From Poriferisodalis sp965231925 (GTDB lineage Bacteria > Actinomycetota > Acidimicrobiia > Acidimicrobiales > Poriferisodalaceae), in the NCBI GenBank assembly GCA_965231925.1, contig OZ246894.1, positions 3,038,001-3,102,000 of the forward strand: a stretch of DNA of 64,000 nt, read 5' to 3'. Made by a program: the position numbers and the translations under genes. How positions within the stretch are numbered: position 1 is the stretch's first letter; the number at the start of each line of letters is the position of its first letter. The notes under the pieces were generated by a model. It made no database searches. It was given only the letters and a program-made list of their open reading frames with translations, and was not told the DNA's origin. This document shows, piece after piece, positions 45,040 to 53,568 of this stretch.

Positions 45040-46209
45040 GTGACAACTTTTAGTGAATTGGGCGTACCTGCGTCCCTGTGTGACACCTTGGCTGATCAAG
45101 GCATCACCGAGCCGTTCGCCATTCAGGAATTGACCATCGGCGAAGCACTCGCCGGCCGCGACGTCTGCGGCAAGGCCAAGACGGGCTCCGGCAAGACGCT
45201 GGCGTTCAGCCTGCCGATGCTGGCGTTGACACCCCGGGCCAAGAACGGCCACCCCACCACCCTCATGCTCACCCCCACCCGCGAGCTGGCAAACCAGATC
45301 GCCGCCGTCGTCGAGCCGCTGGCCAAGGCGGCCGACCTGCGTTCGATCGCCACCTACGGCGGCACGAACCTCGACCGCCAGATCGAGCTGCTGGCAGCCG
45401 GCATGGACGTCGTTATCGCGACGCCGGGTCGGCTCATAGACCTCATCGATCGCGGTGCGGTCAACGTGTCGGGCATCCAGCGGGTCGTCGTGGACGAAGC
45501 CGATCGCATGGCCGACATGGGGTTCTTGCCCCAGGTCGAGTGGGTGCTGCGCCACATCGACGGCCAGCACCAGACGCTGCTCTACTCGGCGACGCTTGAC
45601 GGAGTCGTCGACACGCTCGTCAAGCGGCACCTGCGCGACCCGGTCTTCCACGAAGTGACCGAACGCGAGGTGACCGTCTCGGAGATGGGCCACCTGTTCC
45701 TGTCCGTTCACAAGATGAACCGGGTGCAAGTCGCTGCACGCATCATCGAGGCGAACGGGCGCACGCTGCTGTTCACCCGCACCAAGCGCGGTGCCGACCA
45801 GCTCACCCGTGAGCTGCGAGAGGCAGGCGTACAAGCAGGCGCCATTCACGGCGACCTGCCGCAGGTCAAGCGGGAACGTGCGCTGGCGAACTTCGCCAAG
45901 GGCAAGCTCGCTGCCCTCGTCGCCACCGATGTCGCCGCCCGCGGGCTGCACATCGACGAAGTCGACGTGGTGGTGCATTACAACGTTCCGCCCGAGCACA
46001 AGACCTACCTGCATCGCTCAGGGCGCACGGCTCGGGCGGGTCGCAGCGGCACAGCGGTGACGATGTTCTTGTGGGACGAAGAGCTCGAGGTCCGCCAGCT
46101 GCAGCGGCGGCTCGGCCTGCGGCTGCCGTTGCATGACGTGTTCTCGAACGACGAACGGCTCGACGACCTGGCAGCGTTCGCCGCCGGCGACGACAACGCC
46201 AGCCGCTGA
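45040..46209 (+). CDS. DEAD-box RNA helicase
   Basis: 389 residues from GTG 45040 (FSELGVPASLCDTL is the conserved Q-motif start; the frame is open further upstream). Motifs: Q motif IQELTIGEALAG, I AKTGSGKT, Ia PTRELANQ, Ib TPGRL, II VDEADRM (DEAD), III SATL, IV LLFTRTKRGADQL, V ATDVAARGLHI, VI HRSGRTARAGRSG. Unwinds RNA duplexes in ribosome assembly or mRNA turnover, often cold-induced. The usual basic C-terminal tail is short. Its 3' flank contains the 36-bp repeat. Confidence 0.93.
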   Translation: MTTFSELGVPASLCDTLADQGITEPFAIQELTIGEALAGRDVCGKAKTGSGKTLAFSLPMLALTPRAKNGHPTTLMLTPTRELANQIAAVVEPLAKAADLRSIATYGGTNLDRQIELLAAGMDVVIATPGRLIDLIDRGAVNVSGIQRVVVDEADRMADMGFLPQVEWVLRHIDGQHQTLLYSATLDGVVDTLVKRHLRDPVFHEVTEREVTVSEMGHLFLSVHKMNRVQVAARIIEANGRTLLFTRTKRGADQLTRELREAGVQAGAIHGDLPQVKRERALANFAKGKLAALVATDVAARGLHIDEVDVVVHYNVPPEHKTYLHRSGRTARAGRSGTAVTMFLWDEELEVRQLQRRLGLRLPLHDVFSNDERLDDLAAFAAGDDNASR

Positions 46210-46218
46210 TATCCGCCA

Positions 46219-46254
46219 GAGGCTGAGCCCCAGGCCCGAGCGGCCCGCGAGCGC
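46219..46254 (+). repeat. 36-bp intergenic repeat after the helicase gene
   Basis: GAGGCTGAGCCCC followed by GGCCCGAGCGGCCCGCGAGCGC with a GGCC/GGCC hairpin; one base differs from the reverse complement of 57489-57524. Starts ten bases after a stop codon in both cases about, suggesting a T-less terminator or REP-like role. Confidence 0.7.
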
Positions 46255-46315
46255 AGCGAACAAGAGCGGGAAGCAAGAGGTTCCTCAGCGGCAGGGTGCA
46301 GGCCGCTGAAATCCG

Positions 46316-46419
46316 CTTTAGACAGGCCGGAGACGACCGGTACCCTTGCCTATCCAGCGGCAAATTGACCGCTGGAGGTAGGCCCTCCGGATTCGAAGGC
46401 CCAGGACGAAGGCTCAGCT
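46316..46419 (+). promoter_or_regulatory. Structured leader upstream of metX
   Basis: Three potential stems: CCGG-AGACGA-CCGG; a long hairpin around CCAGCGG-CAAATTGA-CCGCTGG with outer CCTA/TAGG; and a GGCC-ended stem containing CCGGATTCGAAGG. The hairpins fill the leader up to the GTG start. Not a SAM-I, SAM-II or SAM-IV consensus that I recognise, but its place before a methionine gene suggests control. Confidence 0.45.
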
Positions 46420-47658
46420 GTGGACAGTGCGAGGCGCACAAGCGCCCCGAACGACGGTGCGGCGGCCTGGCCGCTGCCCGCCTCGGGTGCATGGCACCCG
46501 GACCTCGGCGCGGCCGAGCGGCGCTTCTACGAGCTGTCCCCGGATCGTCCGTTCACGCTGGAGGGCGGCGGCACACTGCAGGGCCCGGTGCTCGCATATG
46601 AGACATGGGGCGCCCTAGACGCCGATGCCGCCAACGCCGTGCTCGTGTGCCATGCGCTGACCGGCGACGCGCACGCTCATGGCCCCGCACACCCGCCGTC
46701 GCAGCCCACCGAAGGCTGGTGGAACGACTTCATCGGACCCGGCCGCCCCCTCGACACCAACCGCTACTTCGTGGTGTGCGCCAACGTGCTCGGCGGCTGC
46801 CAAGGCAGCACCGGCCCCTCGTCGGTGAACCCGGCGACGGGCGAGCGCTACGGGCCCGACTTTCCGGTCGTCACCAACCGCGACGTCGTGCGGTCGCAGT
46901 GGGCGCTGGGGCGGCACTTGGGCATCGACCGCTGGCTCTCGGTGGTCGGCGGCTCGATGGGCGGCATGACCGTGCTGGAGTGGGGCATCACCTATCCGCG
47001 GCGGGTCGGCTCGCTGGTGGTGATCGCGTCCGCGGCCGAAGCGTCGGCACAGCAGATCGCCTGGAGCAAGGTCGGCCGCCAAGCAATCCTGGACGATCCC
47101 AAGTTCCGTGGCGGCCGCTACTACGACGCCGCCGATGGGGACGGGCCGCACCGAGGCCTCGCCAACGCTCGCCGGATCGCCATGATCCACTACCGCTCGG
47201 GCGACGAGTTCGACCGCCGGTTCGCCCGCCACAGCGAAGACCCGATCCTCCCGCTGCGACTCGCCCAGCGCTTCGACGTGGAGAGCTACCTCGACTACCA
47301 GGGGGCAAAGTTCGTGCCCCGCTTCGACGCCAACACCTACCTGGTGCTGAACAAGATGATGGACCTGCACGACGTCGGACGCGGCCGTGGCGGCATCGAT
47401 GCAGCGCTCGACCGGATCGTCGCTCCGACGATGGTGATGAGCGTTCGCACCGACTTTTTGTACCCGAGGCCCCAGCAGCTGCGGATCACCGAGGCGCTGG
47501 CACGCCGGGGAACTGTGCGTGTCGAGCACGTCGACATCGACAGCGACAACGGCCACGACGGCTTCCTCACCGAGCCCGATCAGACCGGCCCCCCGATGGG
47601 CGAGTTCATCGACGACATCTACAAGAGCGATTCGGGACCCCCGGGAGTCACCCGTTGA
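46420..47658 (+). CDS. metX: Homoserine O-acetyltransferase
   Basis: Alpha/beta-hydrolase enzyme acetylating homoserine in methionine synthesis. 412 residues; GTG start. Family blocks: YETWGALDADAANAVLVCHALTGDAHA, FVVCANVLGGCQGSTGPSS, then nucleophile Ser in GGSMGGM (about 187), acid Asp in SVRTDFLYP and His in NGHDGFL near 380. The next gene starts within its stop (TTGA), so a small membrane protein is co-translated. Confidence 0.94.
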   Translation: MDSARRTSAPNDGAAAWPLPASGAWHPDLGAAERRFYELSPDRPFTLEGGGTLQGPVLAYETWGALDADAANAVLVCHALTGDAHAHGPAHPPSQPTEGWWNDFIGPGRPLDTNRYFVVCANVLGGCQGSTGPSSVNPATGERYGPDFPVVTNRDVVRSQWALGRHLGIDRWLSVVGGSMGGMTVLEWGITYPRRVGSLVVIASAAEASAQQIAWSKVGRQAILDDPKFRGGRYYDAADGDGPHRGLANARRIAMIHYRSGDEFDRRFARHSEDPILPLRLAQRFDVESYLDYQGAKFVPRFDANTYLVLNKMMDLHDVGRGRGGIDAALDRIVAPTMVMSVRTDFLYPRPQQLRITEALARRGTVRVEHVDIDSDNGHDGFLTEPDQTGPPMGEFIDDIYKSDSGPPGVTR

Positions 47659-47864
47659 TCGGCGGCGCCGCGGCGCTGCTGGCTGACGTGCATGCCAACG
47701 TGCCTTCCGAGGCTGTCGGCTCGGGCTTGGGGGTGTGGTGGGTGCTGGTAGCTGTGCTCGGCCTGCTCACCGTCGCGTGCGCCACCGGATTCGTTGTGTA
47801 CTTGCGGCGCACAGCCCCCGATCGGTGGCAAGTTGAAAAGAACACCGCGGCCGAGCCATCATGA
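47655..47864 (+). CDS. Small single-pass membrane protein
   Basis: 69 residues from TTG 47655, overlapping the metX stop by three bases (TTGA). One hydrophobic helix (VWWVLVAVLGLLTVACATGFVVYL) follows a short extracytoplasmic-looking N-terminus; the end is basic then acidic (RRTAPDRWQVEKNTAAEPS). No family recognised. Translational coupling with metX is the main support that it is real; a spurious frame remains possible. Confidence 0.55.
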   Translation: MIGGAAALLADVHANVPSEAVGSGLGVWWVLVAVLGLLTVACATGFVVYLRRTAPDRWQVEKNTAAEPS

Positions 47865-47877
47865 GAGCCAGAACGAC

Positions 47878-48102
47878 ATGAGCGAAACCTTCGATCCTCA
47901 GGAAATGATCACCCGCTTCGCGGAGCGTGCCGAGGCGGTGCGCAAGCGGAACCTTCCCGCCGTCGGCGGCGAGGAGCGACGCCACTTCATCCGCCAGGCC
48001 GAGCTGGACTTCATGGACTACGCCATGATCGGCGATGCCACCGCCACGTTCGACGACGGGATCCTGACGCTGAGAATCGACCTGCGGCCTCCCGAGGAAT
48101 AG
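47878..48102 (+). CDS. Small conserved-looking hypothetical protein
   Basis: 74 residues from ATG 47878, 13 bases after the preceding stop. Sequence FDPQEMITRFAERAEAVRKRNLPAVGGEERRHFIRQAELDFMDYAMIG looks like a compact helical domain followed by two beta strands (TATFDDGILTLRIDL). Charged, soluble. Unknown function; the codon use and operon spacing resemble real genes. Confidence 0.65.
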   Translation: MSETFDPQEMITRFAERAEAVRKRNLPAVGGEERRHFIRQAELDFMDYAMIGDATATFDDGILTLRIDLRPPEE

Positions 48103-48189
48103 CCGATCCGGGCACTTGCCCGGGCGCGGCAGCGGCCTGCCGGATCCACGCGTCTCTGCGGGGGCCGCTTGCTACAGTGATCCGCCCGC

Positions 48190-48266
48190 GCGGATGTAGC
48201 TCAGTTGGTTAGAGCGCAACCTTGCCAAGGTTGAGGTCGCCGGTTCGACCCCGGTCATCCGCTCCA
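48190..48266 (+). tRNA. tRNA-Gly (GCC)
   Basis: GCGGATGTAGCTCAGTTGG start, anticodon loop TTGCCAA (GCC), T-arm GGTTCGACCCC, acceptor GCGGATG/CATCCGC, discriminator T and encoded CCA. Confidence 0.95.
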
Positions 48267-48436
48267 GATTCTCGTGTGTGCACACAGTGATCGCCGTTGG
48301 CGTCGCGTCGAGCGTCCGGATGTGCCAATCTTGTGCGGTTTTTGCGGCCACCGCAGCGGCCGATCGGGACTACGGACGACGCTGATGGCGCGCCCGAATG
48401 CTCATCTAGGCGAGATCATCGAGACGGGAGAACAAC

Positions 48437-49396
48437 ATGGGTGCACTTGACGGACGTGTCGTCCTGATCACTGGCGCCGGCCGGGGCATCGGCCGCGAGC
48501 ATGCCCTGCTGATGGCATCTGAAGGGGCGAAAATCGTCGTAAACGACCTCGGCGGCTCCGCCGACGGCACGGGCGCCGACCAAGGCCCCGCAGGCGAGGT
48601 TGTGGCGGAGATCGAGGCCATGGGTGGCGAGGCAGTCGCCAACGGCGACAGCGTCACCGACTGGGAGGGCGCGCAGCGCATGGTCAACCAGGCCGTCGAA
48701 GCGTTCGGCGACCTGGACGTGCTGGTCAACAACGCGGGCATCCTGCGCGACCGGGTGGTGGTCAACATGACCGAGCCGGAGTGGGATGCCGTCGTCGAGG
48801 TGCACATGAAGGGCCACTTCTGCCCCACCCGCTGGGCGGCCGCCTACTGGCGTGAACAGTCCAAGGCAGGCAAGGAAGTCACCGGCTCGGTCATCAACAC
48901 CGCCTCGGGCGCCATGCTCGGCAACCTCGGTCAGTTCAACTACTCGGGCGCGAAGGCCGGCATTGCGGCCATGACGCTGGTGGCCGCAGGCGAGCTGGCT
49001 CGCTACAACGTGCGAGTGAACTGCCTGGCGCCGATTGCCCGGACACGATTGACGCTGCAAACGCCTGGGCTCGAAGAGGTGGTGCGGGCGCCTGACGACC
49101 CAGCCGAATTCGATCTGTACGACCCGGCCAACGTCAGCCCGCTGGTGGGATACCTGGCGATGGAAGACTGCCCGTTCACCGGGGGTGTCTTCCACGTGGG
49201 AGGCAATGAGGTGGGCCTGTATCAGGGCTGGTCGCTCTCGGGTGACGACATCATCGCTACTGATGGGCGCTGGACCGTGGAAGGCCTGACGCAGATCGCG
49301 CCCCGGCTGAACGAGGGTCGCTCGAAGCTGGCCTCGGTGGCCACAGCAATCGGCGACACCTTCAAGGGATTCGGCAAGCGCGAACCCACCACCTAG
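48437..49396 (+). CDS. SDR oxidoreductase, (3R)-hydroxyacyl-CoA dehydrogenase-like
   Basis: 319-residue short-chain dehydrogenase. Cofactor motif TGAGRGIGREHA, VNDLGGSADG (NAD-type acidic residue), NNAG, and the catalytic Ser (NTASGAM) and Tyr-x3-Lys (YSGAKAGI). The insertion around RTRLTLQTPGLEEVV and the long C-terminus resemble the dehydrogenase half of peroxisomal-type multifunctional enzyme 2. Probably oxidises or reduces a 3-hydroxyacyl-CoA in beta-oxidation. Preceded by tRNA-Gly with 170 bases between. Confidence 0.88.
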   Translation: MGALDGRVVLITGAGRGIGREHALLMASEGAKIVVNDLGGSADGTGADQGPAGEVVAEIEAMGGEAVANGDSVTDWEGAQRMVNQAVEAFGDLDVLVNNAGILRDRVVVNMTEPEWDAVVEVHMKGHFCPTRWAAAYWREQSKAGKEVTGSVINTASGAMLGNLGQFNYSGAKAGIAAMTLVAAGELARYNVRVNCLAPIARTRLTLQTPGLEEVVRAPDDPAEFDLYDPANVSPLVGYLAMEDCPFTGGVFHVGGNEVGLYQGWSLSGDDIIATDGRWTVEGLTQIAPRLNEGRSKLASVATAIGDTFKGFGKREPTT

Positions 49397-49431
49397 CCGC
49401 GGGCGCGCTCGCACGATCTCGTGCGCCGCGC

Positions 49432-49824
49432 TCAGACGCGCTGGATGCTCACCTGAGCGTTCAGTGCTGAGGTCAGCCGCGCGATGTCATCGGGATCCGA
49501 GGTCGCGATGACGGTGTGTTCGACACGCGCAAAGTGAGCAGCCGCCACGGCGACAGACGCATCAATCACATCGTCCGTGTCGGTCTGGGCGCAGAGACGA
49601 CCACAGGCGCGCGCCACCGCGCCGTCAAGAGCAACTTCGTCGCAGTGCATCAGCGCGCGGGCGAGGTGCGCCTGCCGGCGGCCTCCCCGCCATGTCTGAG
49701 CGACGACGCCTGCGGGTGCCGCCACGATGCCGGCGTCGGATGCCGCCCGCAGCCGTGCCCACATGGCCCGATTGTCGCGATCGAGCGCGATGAGCGCCCC
49801 CGCGTCGAGCACCAAGGCGGTCAA
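49432..49824 (-). CDS. PIN-domain toxin (VapC-like)
   Basis: 130 residues, TTG start overlapping the antitoxin stop (TTGA). PIN features: first Asp in LVLDAGALIALDR, Asp pair in DTDDVIDASVAVAA and last Asp in IATSDPDDI. The position usually holding Glu (around residue 43) is Gln in GVVAQTWRGG, as in one actinobacterial branch. By family knowledge an RNase toxin neutralised by the adjacent antitoxin. Confidence 0.85.
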   Translation of the reverse strand: MTALVLDAGALIALDRDNRAMWARLRAASDAGIVAAPAGVVAQTWRGGRRQAHLARALMHCDEVALDGAVARACGRLCAQTDTDDVIDASVAVAAAHFARVEHTVIATSDPDDIARLTSALNAQVSIQRV

Positions 49825-50045
49825 AGGCCGAGTTCCGCTCGTGCCCGGGCCAGTTCAGCCTCGGTGAATGCTCCGTGCTCAGCCTCCCAGTCGGCGACCA
49901 CGTCGCGCAGCCCACGAGTGACCAGCCGACGTCGTGCCGCATCAGCCAGCCACGCCGACGTGTTCTGCTCATCGGCCTCGGCGGCCTCGCTCACGGCAGC
50001 TGCGAGGCCTGCCTCCAGCGAGATCGTCAAACGTTCAGTGGCCAT
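49821..50045 (-). CDS. Antitoxin of the PIN toxin pair
   Basis: 74 residues from ATG 50045 (78 from ATG 50057). N-terminal ATERLTISLEAGLAAAVSEAA resembles ribbon-helix-helix antitoxin DNA-binding segments; C-terminal acidic helices (FTEAELARARAELGL) should bind the toxin. First gene of the pair; autoregulation via the upstream region is the usual pattern. Confidence 0.82.
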   Translation of the reverse strand: MATERLTISLEAGLAAAVSEAAEADEQNTSAWLADAARRRLVTRGLRDVVADWEAEHGAFTEAELARARAELGL

Positions 50046-50181
50046 GCCGATAATCATACTTCTTCATAACTGCGACCACGTCGGCTGAGTGCAAGGCACA
50101 CTCAGCGAGGCTCGCCGAAATTGCGAAACACGCATTGGCAACGTTGCAGAAAGTGCATTGGGACGCTTGCCGCTCGCGCCC

Positions 50182-50297
50182 GGGGTGGGCGGGGGCAGGC
50201 GCACCCATGCTCAAACATGCGCAGCGCCGCCCGTAACCAAGTGGATGGGCTGTAGCGCTGCGAACTGCGCGTGGGCACCCCTGCCCCCGCCCACCCC
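50182..50297. mobile_element. 116-bp fold-back element with 18-bp perfect arms
   Basis: Arms GGGGTGGGCGGGGGCAGG (50182-50199) and its exact complement (50280-50297). The interior has a nested GCAGCGC/GCGCTGC pair. No sequence relation to the GCTGGGGAGG family, no open frame, no clear target duplication. Lies between the antitoxin and dapF promoters in the 313-base gap; the rest of that gap shows nothing else. Confidence 0.7.
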
Positions 50298-50370
50298 TCG
50301 TTGGTGCGGTCATTCACCGAGTGCGGCAATTCGCTCGTGGAATTCATGGGCGAAGTGTGACAATGGAGCC

Positions 50371-51375
50371 ATGGAGACGCTGCGCTTCGCCAAGCACCAA
50401 GCTCTCGGCAATGACTTCCTCATCGCTCTGCTGACCGAAGACGAGAAGTCCAATCTCGACGCCCTGCATCTTGACTGGCCGGGTCTCGCTTCGAGACTCT
50501 GCGACCGACGAGCCGGTGTCGGGGCCGACGGATTGCTCTTAGGCATCGGCGCACGGGTCTCGGATCCACGGTGGACGGAGGGCGGGCTTGGCGGCACTTC
50601 GTATCTCGAGGGCGAAGCACGCATTCGAATGATCCTCTACAACGCAGATGGTTCGCGGGCCGAGGTGAGCGGCAATGGCTCGGCCTGCCTAGCGAACTCG
50701 CTCGCCCGGACGTACGAGCCTTGGCGCACCGCGGTCCACAAGTTTCAAGACGCGCACTTGAGCGTCACGGTTGAGACCGATGCCGGTCCGCGGAGAGTCG
50801 CGTGGCGCAATGATCTCGTCGACTCCGATGATGGCGAACCCTTCGTCATTGATGAACACGTCGACGTCGACATGCCTCTCGTCATGCCGGGGCCCGACAT
50901 CAGCCCGGCGCTAGATGCACAGATCAACGAACGATTCGGGGATACTCGACGGGCTACCGGTGACGTTGGAAATCCGCACCTTGTGATCCACGCGCCGGAG
51001 GCAGTTGATCCAGGCGAGACCGCACATCTGGGCAAACTGTATGAGAGTCACTTCCCTGGCGGAATCAATGTCGAATTCATCTGGTTGCCCATTGACAAAG
51101 GGTCCTCATCGGAGACTCGCGACGCCATTGGCATGGCCGTCTGGGAACGCGGCGCTGGTGTGACCCACGCCTGCGGAACCGGCGCCGTCGCCGCTGCAGT
51201 TCGGGCACGGGATTGGGATCTGGTCGTGCGAAGCGGATGGACCAGCGTGCACATGCCCGGCGGCACCGCCCTCGTAGCGCAGTTTGGACCCAGAGACTGT
51301 CCGACTCTTCAGGTCGGCGCCCAGCACGTCGCTGATGTCGAATGGTCCTTGCGCGGGCCTTGGCTGGATACCTAA
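50371..51375 (+). CDS. dapF: Diaminopimelate epimerase, first catalytic Cys replaced
   Basis: Converts LL- to meso-diaminopimelate for lysine and peptidoglycan. 334 residues, about 50 longer than typical, the extra in a loop (residues about 60-85). N-terminal KHQALGNDFL and RRAGVGADGLL fit the family. The proton-exchanging first Cys, normally in ..MCGNG, is Ser here (AEVSGNGSACLA), while the second Cys is intact (HACGTGAVAAA). Some actinobacterial relatives may share this; otherwise activity would be reduced. ATG 50371 is 1 base overlapping hflX at the other end (TAATG). Confidence 0.88.
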   Translation: METLRFAKHQALGNDFLIALLTEDEKSNLDALHLDWPGLASRLCDRRAGVGADGLLLGIGARVSDPRWTEGGLGGTSYLEGEARIRMILYNADGSRAEVSGNGSACLANSLARTYEPWRTAVHKFQDAHLSVTVETDAGPRRVAWRNDLVDSDDGEPFVIDEHVDVDMPLVMPGPDISPALDAQINERFGDTRRATGDVGNPHLVIHAPEAVDPGETAHLGKLYESHFPGGINVEFIWLPIDKGSSSETRDAIGMAVWERGAGVTHACGTGAVAAAVRARDWDLVVRSGWTSVHMPGGTALVAQFGPRDCPTLQVGAQHVADVEWSLRGPWLDT

Positions 51376-52730
51376 TGGCTGAGGCTGGCGACATGACCGA
51401 AGGATCGCATCGTGGGGGGTTTGGGGAGTTTGGGGGGGCTGAATCTGGGCTGATCGATCGGGCGTTTCGAGAGCAGATCGTGCTCGTGGGAGTGCAGCTG
51501 GCGGAGCGGACTGCTGATGAGGTGGACGCCAATCTCGATGAGCTGGAACGGTTGGTGGACACTGCAGGGGCCGATTCGGTGGAGCGGATCGTTCAGCGGC
51601 GAGATACTCCTGATCCTGCGACGTTTGTGGGGCGCGGGAAAGCCGACGAAATCCTGGATGCCTCGCTCGAGCACGACGCCGACACGGTGGTGTTCGACGA
51701 CGAGTTGTCGCCGGCGCAGCAGTTCAACCTGGAGCGGATCCTGAAGCGCACCGCGCTCGACCGCACCGCGGTCATCCTCGACATCTTCGCCCAGAACGCC
51801 ACGACGCTTGAAGGCAAGGCACAGGTGGAGCTGGCGCAGCTTCGCTACCGGCTCCCCCGGCTGCGAGGCCGAGGTCGGCAGCTGTCCCAGCAGGCTGGCG
51901 GCATCGGCACACGGGGACCTGGCGAAACCCAGCTCGAGGTGGATCGGCGCCGGATTCAGCGACGTCTGGCACGGCTCGAGAAAGATCTGCGCGGCCTGCG
52001 ACGCACCCGGCTGAACCAGCGCAAGTCGCGCCGCCGATCCAGGTATCACACGGTCGCCGTCGTGGGCTACACCAACGCCGGCAAGTCGACGCTGCTGCGC
52101 CGCCTCACCGGCGCCAACGTGCTGGTCGAGGACCGGCTGTTCGCCACGCTCGATGCCACCACCCGCCGCCTGCAGCTTCCCGGCGGCGAGACGGTGCTCA
52201 TGACGGACACCGTCGGATTTATCAAAAAGCTGCCCACATCGCTGGTGGAGGCATTCATGTCGACGCTGGAGGAGGTGGCCGAGGCCAATCTGCTGGTGCA
52301 CCTCGTGGACGCCTCAGCGGCGGAGCCGGAGATGCACATCGATGTGGTGCGCTCCGTGCTGCGAGAGATCGGCGCCGGCGATGTCCCCGAGCTGATCGCG
52401 TTCAACAAGAGCGACGCCGCCGAGGACGGCATCGTGGGACGGTTGCTGGGGCGCTACGAGGGCTCCCATGCGATCTCGTCCAATAGCGGTGACGGCGTGG
52501 AGGAACTTCTGCTCGCCGTCGGCGACCGGCTGCGGCACCTCACTGAAGTGACGGAGCTGCGCATCCCCTACTCCCGCGGCGACGCCCTCGCGGCCGTGCA
52601 CCGGGAAGGCGAGGTGCTCTCGGAAACTCACGACGACGATGGGACCCTGGTGCACGCCCGCCTCGACGACGTCGCCCGCAGCCTGTTCGCAGAATTCGCG
52701 ACCGGCACACCGGGCGACGCCGAGGACTAG
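51375..52730 (+). CDS. hflX: GTPase HflX
   Basis: Ribosome-associated GTPase that splits stalled or hibernating 70S particles. 451 residues; begins inside the dapF stop (TAATG). N-terminal HflX domain with VQRRDTPDPATFVGRGKADE and VVFDDELSPAQQFNLER, the coiled linker GETQLEVDRRRIQRRLARLEKDL, then the G domain: G1 VGYTNAGKSTLL, G3 DTVGFIKKLP, G4 NKSD, G5-like SSNSGDG. The dapF-hflX order is the actinobacterial standard. Confidence 0.95.
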   Translation: MAEAGDMTEGSHRGGFGEFGGAESGLIDRAFREQIVLVGVQLAERTADEVDANLDELERLVDTAGADSVERIVQRRDTPDPATFVGRGKADEILDASLEHDADTVVFDDELSPAQQFNLERILKRTALDRTAVILDIFAQNATTLEGKAQVELAQLRYRLPRLRGRGRQLSQQAGGIGTRGPGETQLEVDRRRIQRRLARLEKDLRGLRRTRLNQRKSRRRSRYHTVAVVGYTNAGKSTLLRRLTGANVLVEDRLFATLDATTRRLQLPGGETVLMTDTVGFIKKLPTSLVEAFMSTLEEVAEANLLVHLVDASAAEPEMHIDVVRSVLREIGAGDVPELIAFNKSDAAEDGIVGRLLGRYEGSHAISSNSGDGVEELLLAVGDRLRHLTEVTELRIPYSRGDALAAVHREGEVLSETHDDDGTLVHARLDDVARSLFAEFATGTPGDAED

Positions 52731-52777
52731 TTGAACGAATCTCGGCAGCCTCCGAGCAAGCCGGCCCGCACGGCCGA

Positions 52778-53476
52778 CTAGTCGCTCGTCAGGTCGTGCA
52801 GCCGGCGGCCAAGCCGAAATAGGAAGACGGCTGCCATCACCGCCGATGCGGCCGCCACGACGTTGGCGCTGATGGCCCATCCATAGGCGGACTGGACCGT
52901 TGAGACCCGGTCGCTCCTCGGCACGATGTAGGACGTTTCGATGACGGTGGCGGCAGTCCCCCCGGCAACGGTGGCGAAGGCGAAGGCGATCCACCATGCG
53001 ATCAGGAGGCGCGGCGTGCGGACTTCCCCCCAACTGCTGTTGACCCTCCCGTCGGTGCGCTCGGCGTTCGCGATCCTGTAGATCTCCGCCAGGACCTTCG
53101 GCGGGATGATGAAACACAGGACCGGCAAGAAGTAGCCGCCGACTGCCCACCCCGGACGCCAGCGCCGGTCATAGGGCCACAGCTGGCGTGACGCTCGATG
53201 CGACTTGAACGTCCAGACGACCATCAGCACAAGGATCGGCAGGTAGACGGATTCGAAGAGCTCGACTACAGCAGCTTCCGACGCGATCGTCTCCAGATCG
53301 GCCTCGGTGGTCGACTCGTCGAACCGGAAGTACGCCAGTGCCACCGTGATGGACTTGACCAGGACAACGGCCCCATAGAACGCCAGCAGCCCGACCAGCC
53401 AGTTCGTCAAGCCATCCGGCAGGCTCCTGTCCTCGAACGAGGCGGCGTCGCTGGGGTCGGCCTGCTGCGTGGTCAT
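52778..53476 (-). CDS. DUF4328 membrane protein
   Basis: 232 residues from ATG 53476, with about five hydrophobic helices (WLVGLLAFYGAVVLVKSITVA, YLPILVLMVVWTF, AVGGYFLPVLCFIIPPKVL, LLIAWWIAFAFATVAGG, ISANVVAAASAVMAAVFLF). WPYDRRWRPGWAVGGYFLPVLCFI is the signature DUF4328 sequence. Function unknown. It interrupts the dapF-hflX to dapC neighbourhood and is convergent with hflX. Confidence 0.85.
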   Translation of the reverse strand: MTTQQADPSDAASFEDRSLPDGLTNWLVGLLAFYGAVVLVKSITVALAYFRFDESTTEADLETIASEAAVVELFESVYLPILVLMVVWTFKSHRASRQLWPYDRRWRPGWAVGGYFLPVLCFIIPPKVLAEIYRIANAERTDGRVNSSWGEVRTPRLLIAWWIAFAFATVAGGTAATVIETSYIVPRSDRVSTVQSAYGWAISANVVAAASAVMAAVFLFRLGRRLHDLTSD

Positions 53477-53568
53477 GAGCGTTCTTGACGATAGGCATTT
53501 GAGCCGGTGAGGTGGCTGCACGTCGTGCGAATCGCCTCGGCTTACGCTGCGTCGGCGATGATGTCCGG

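Noticed and set aside
46316..46419. SAM riboswitch before metX
   Set aside because: The conserved GGCAACC core and pseudoknot partners of SAM-I/IV are not found; kept only as a structured leader.
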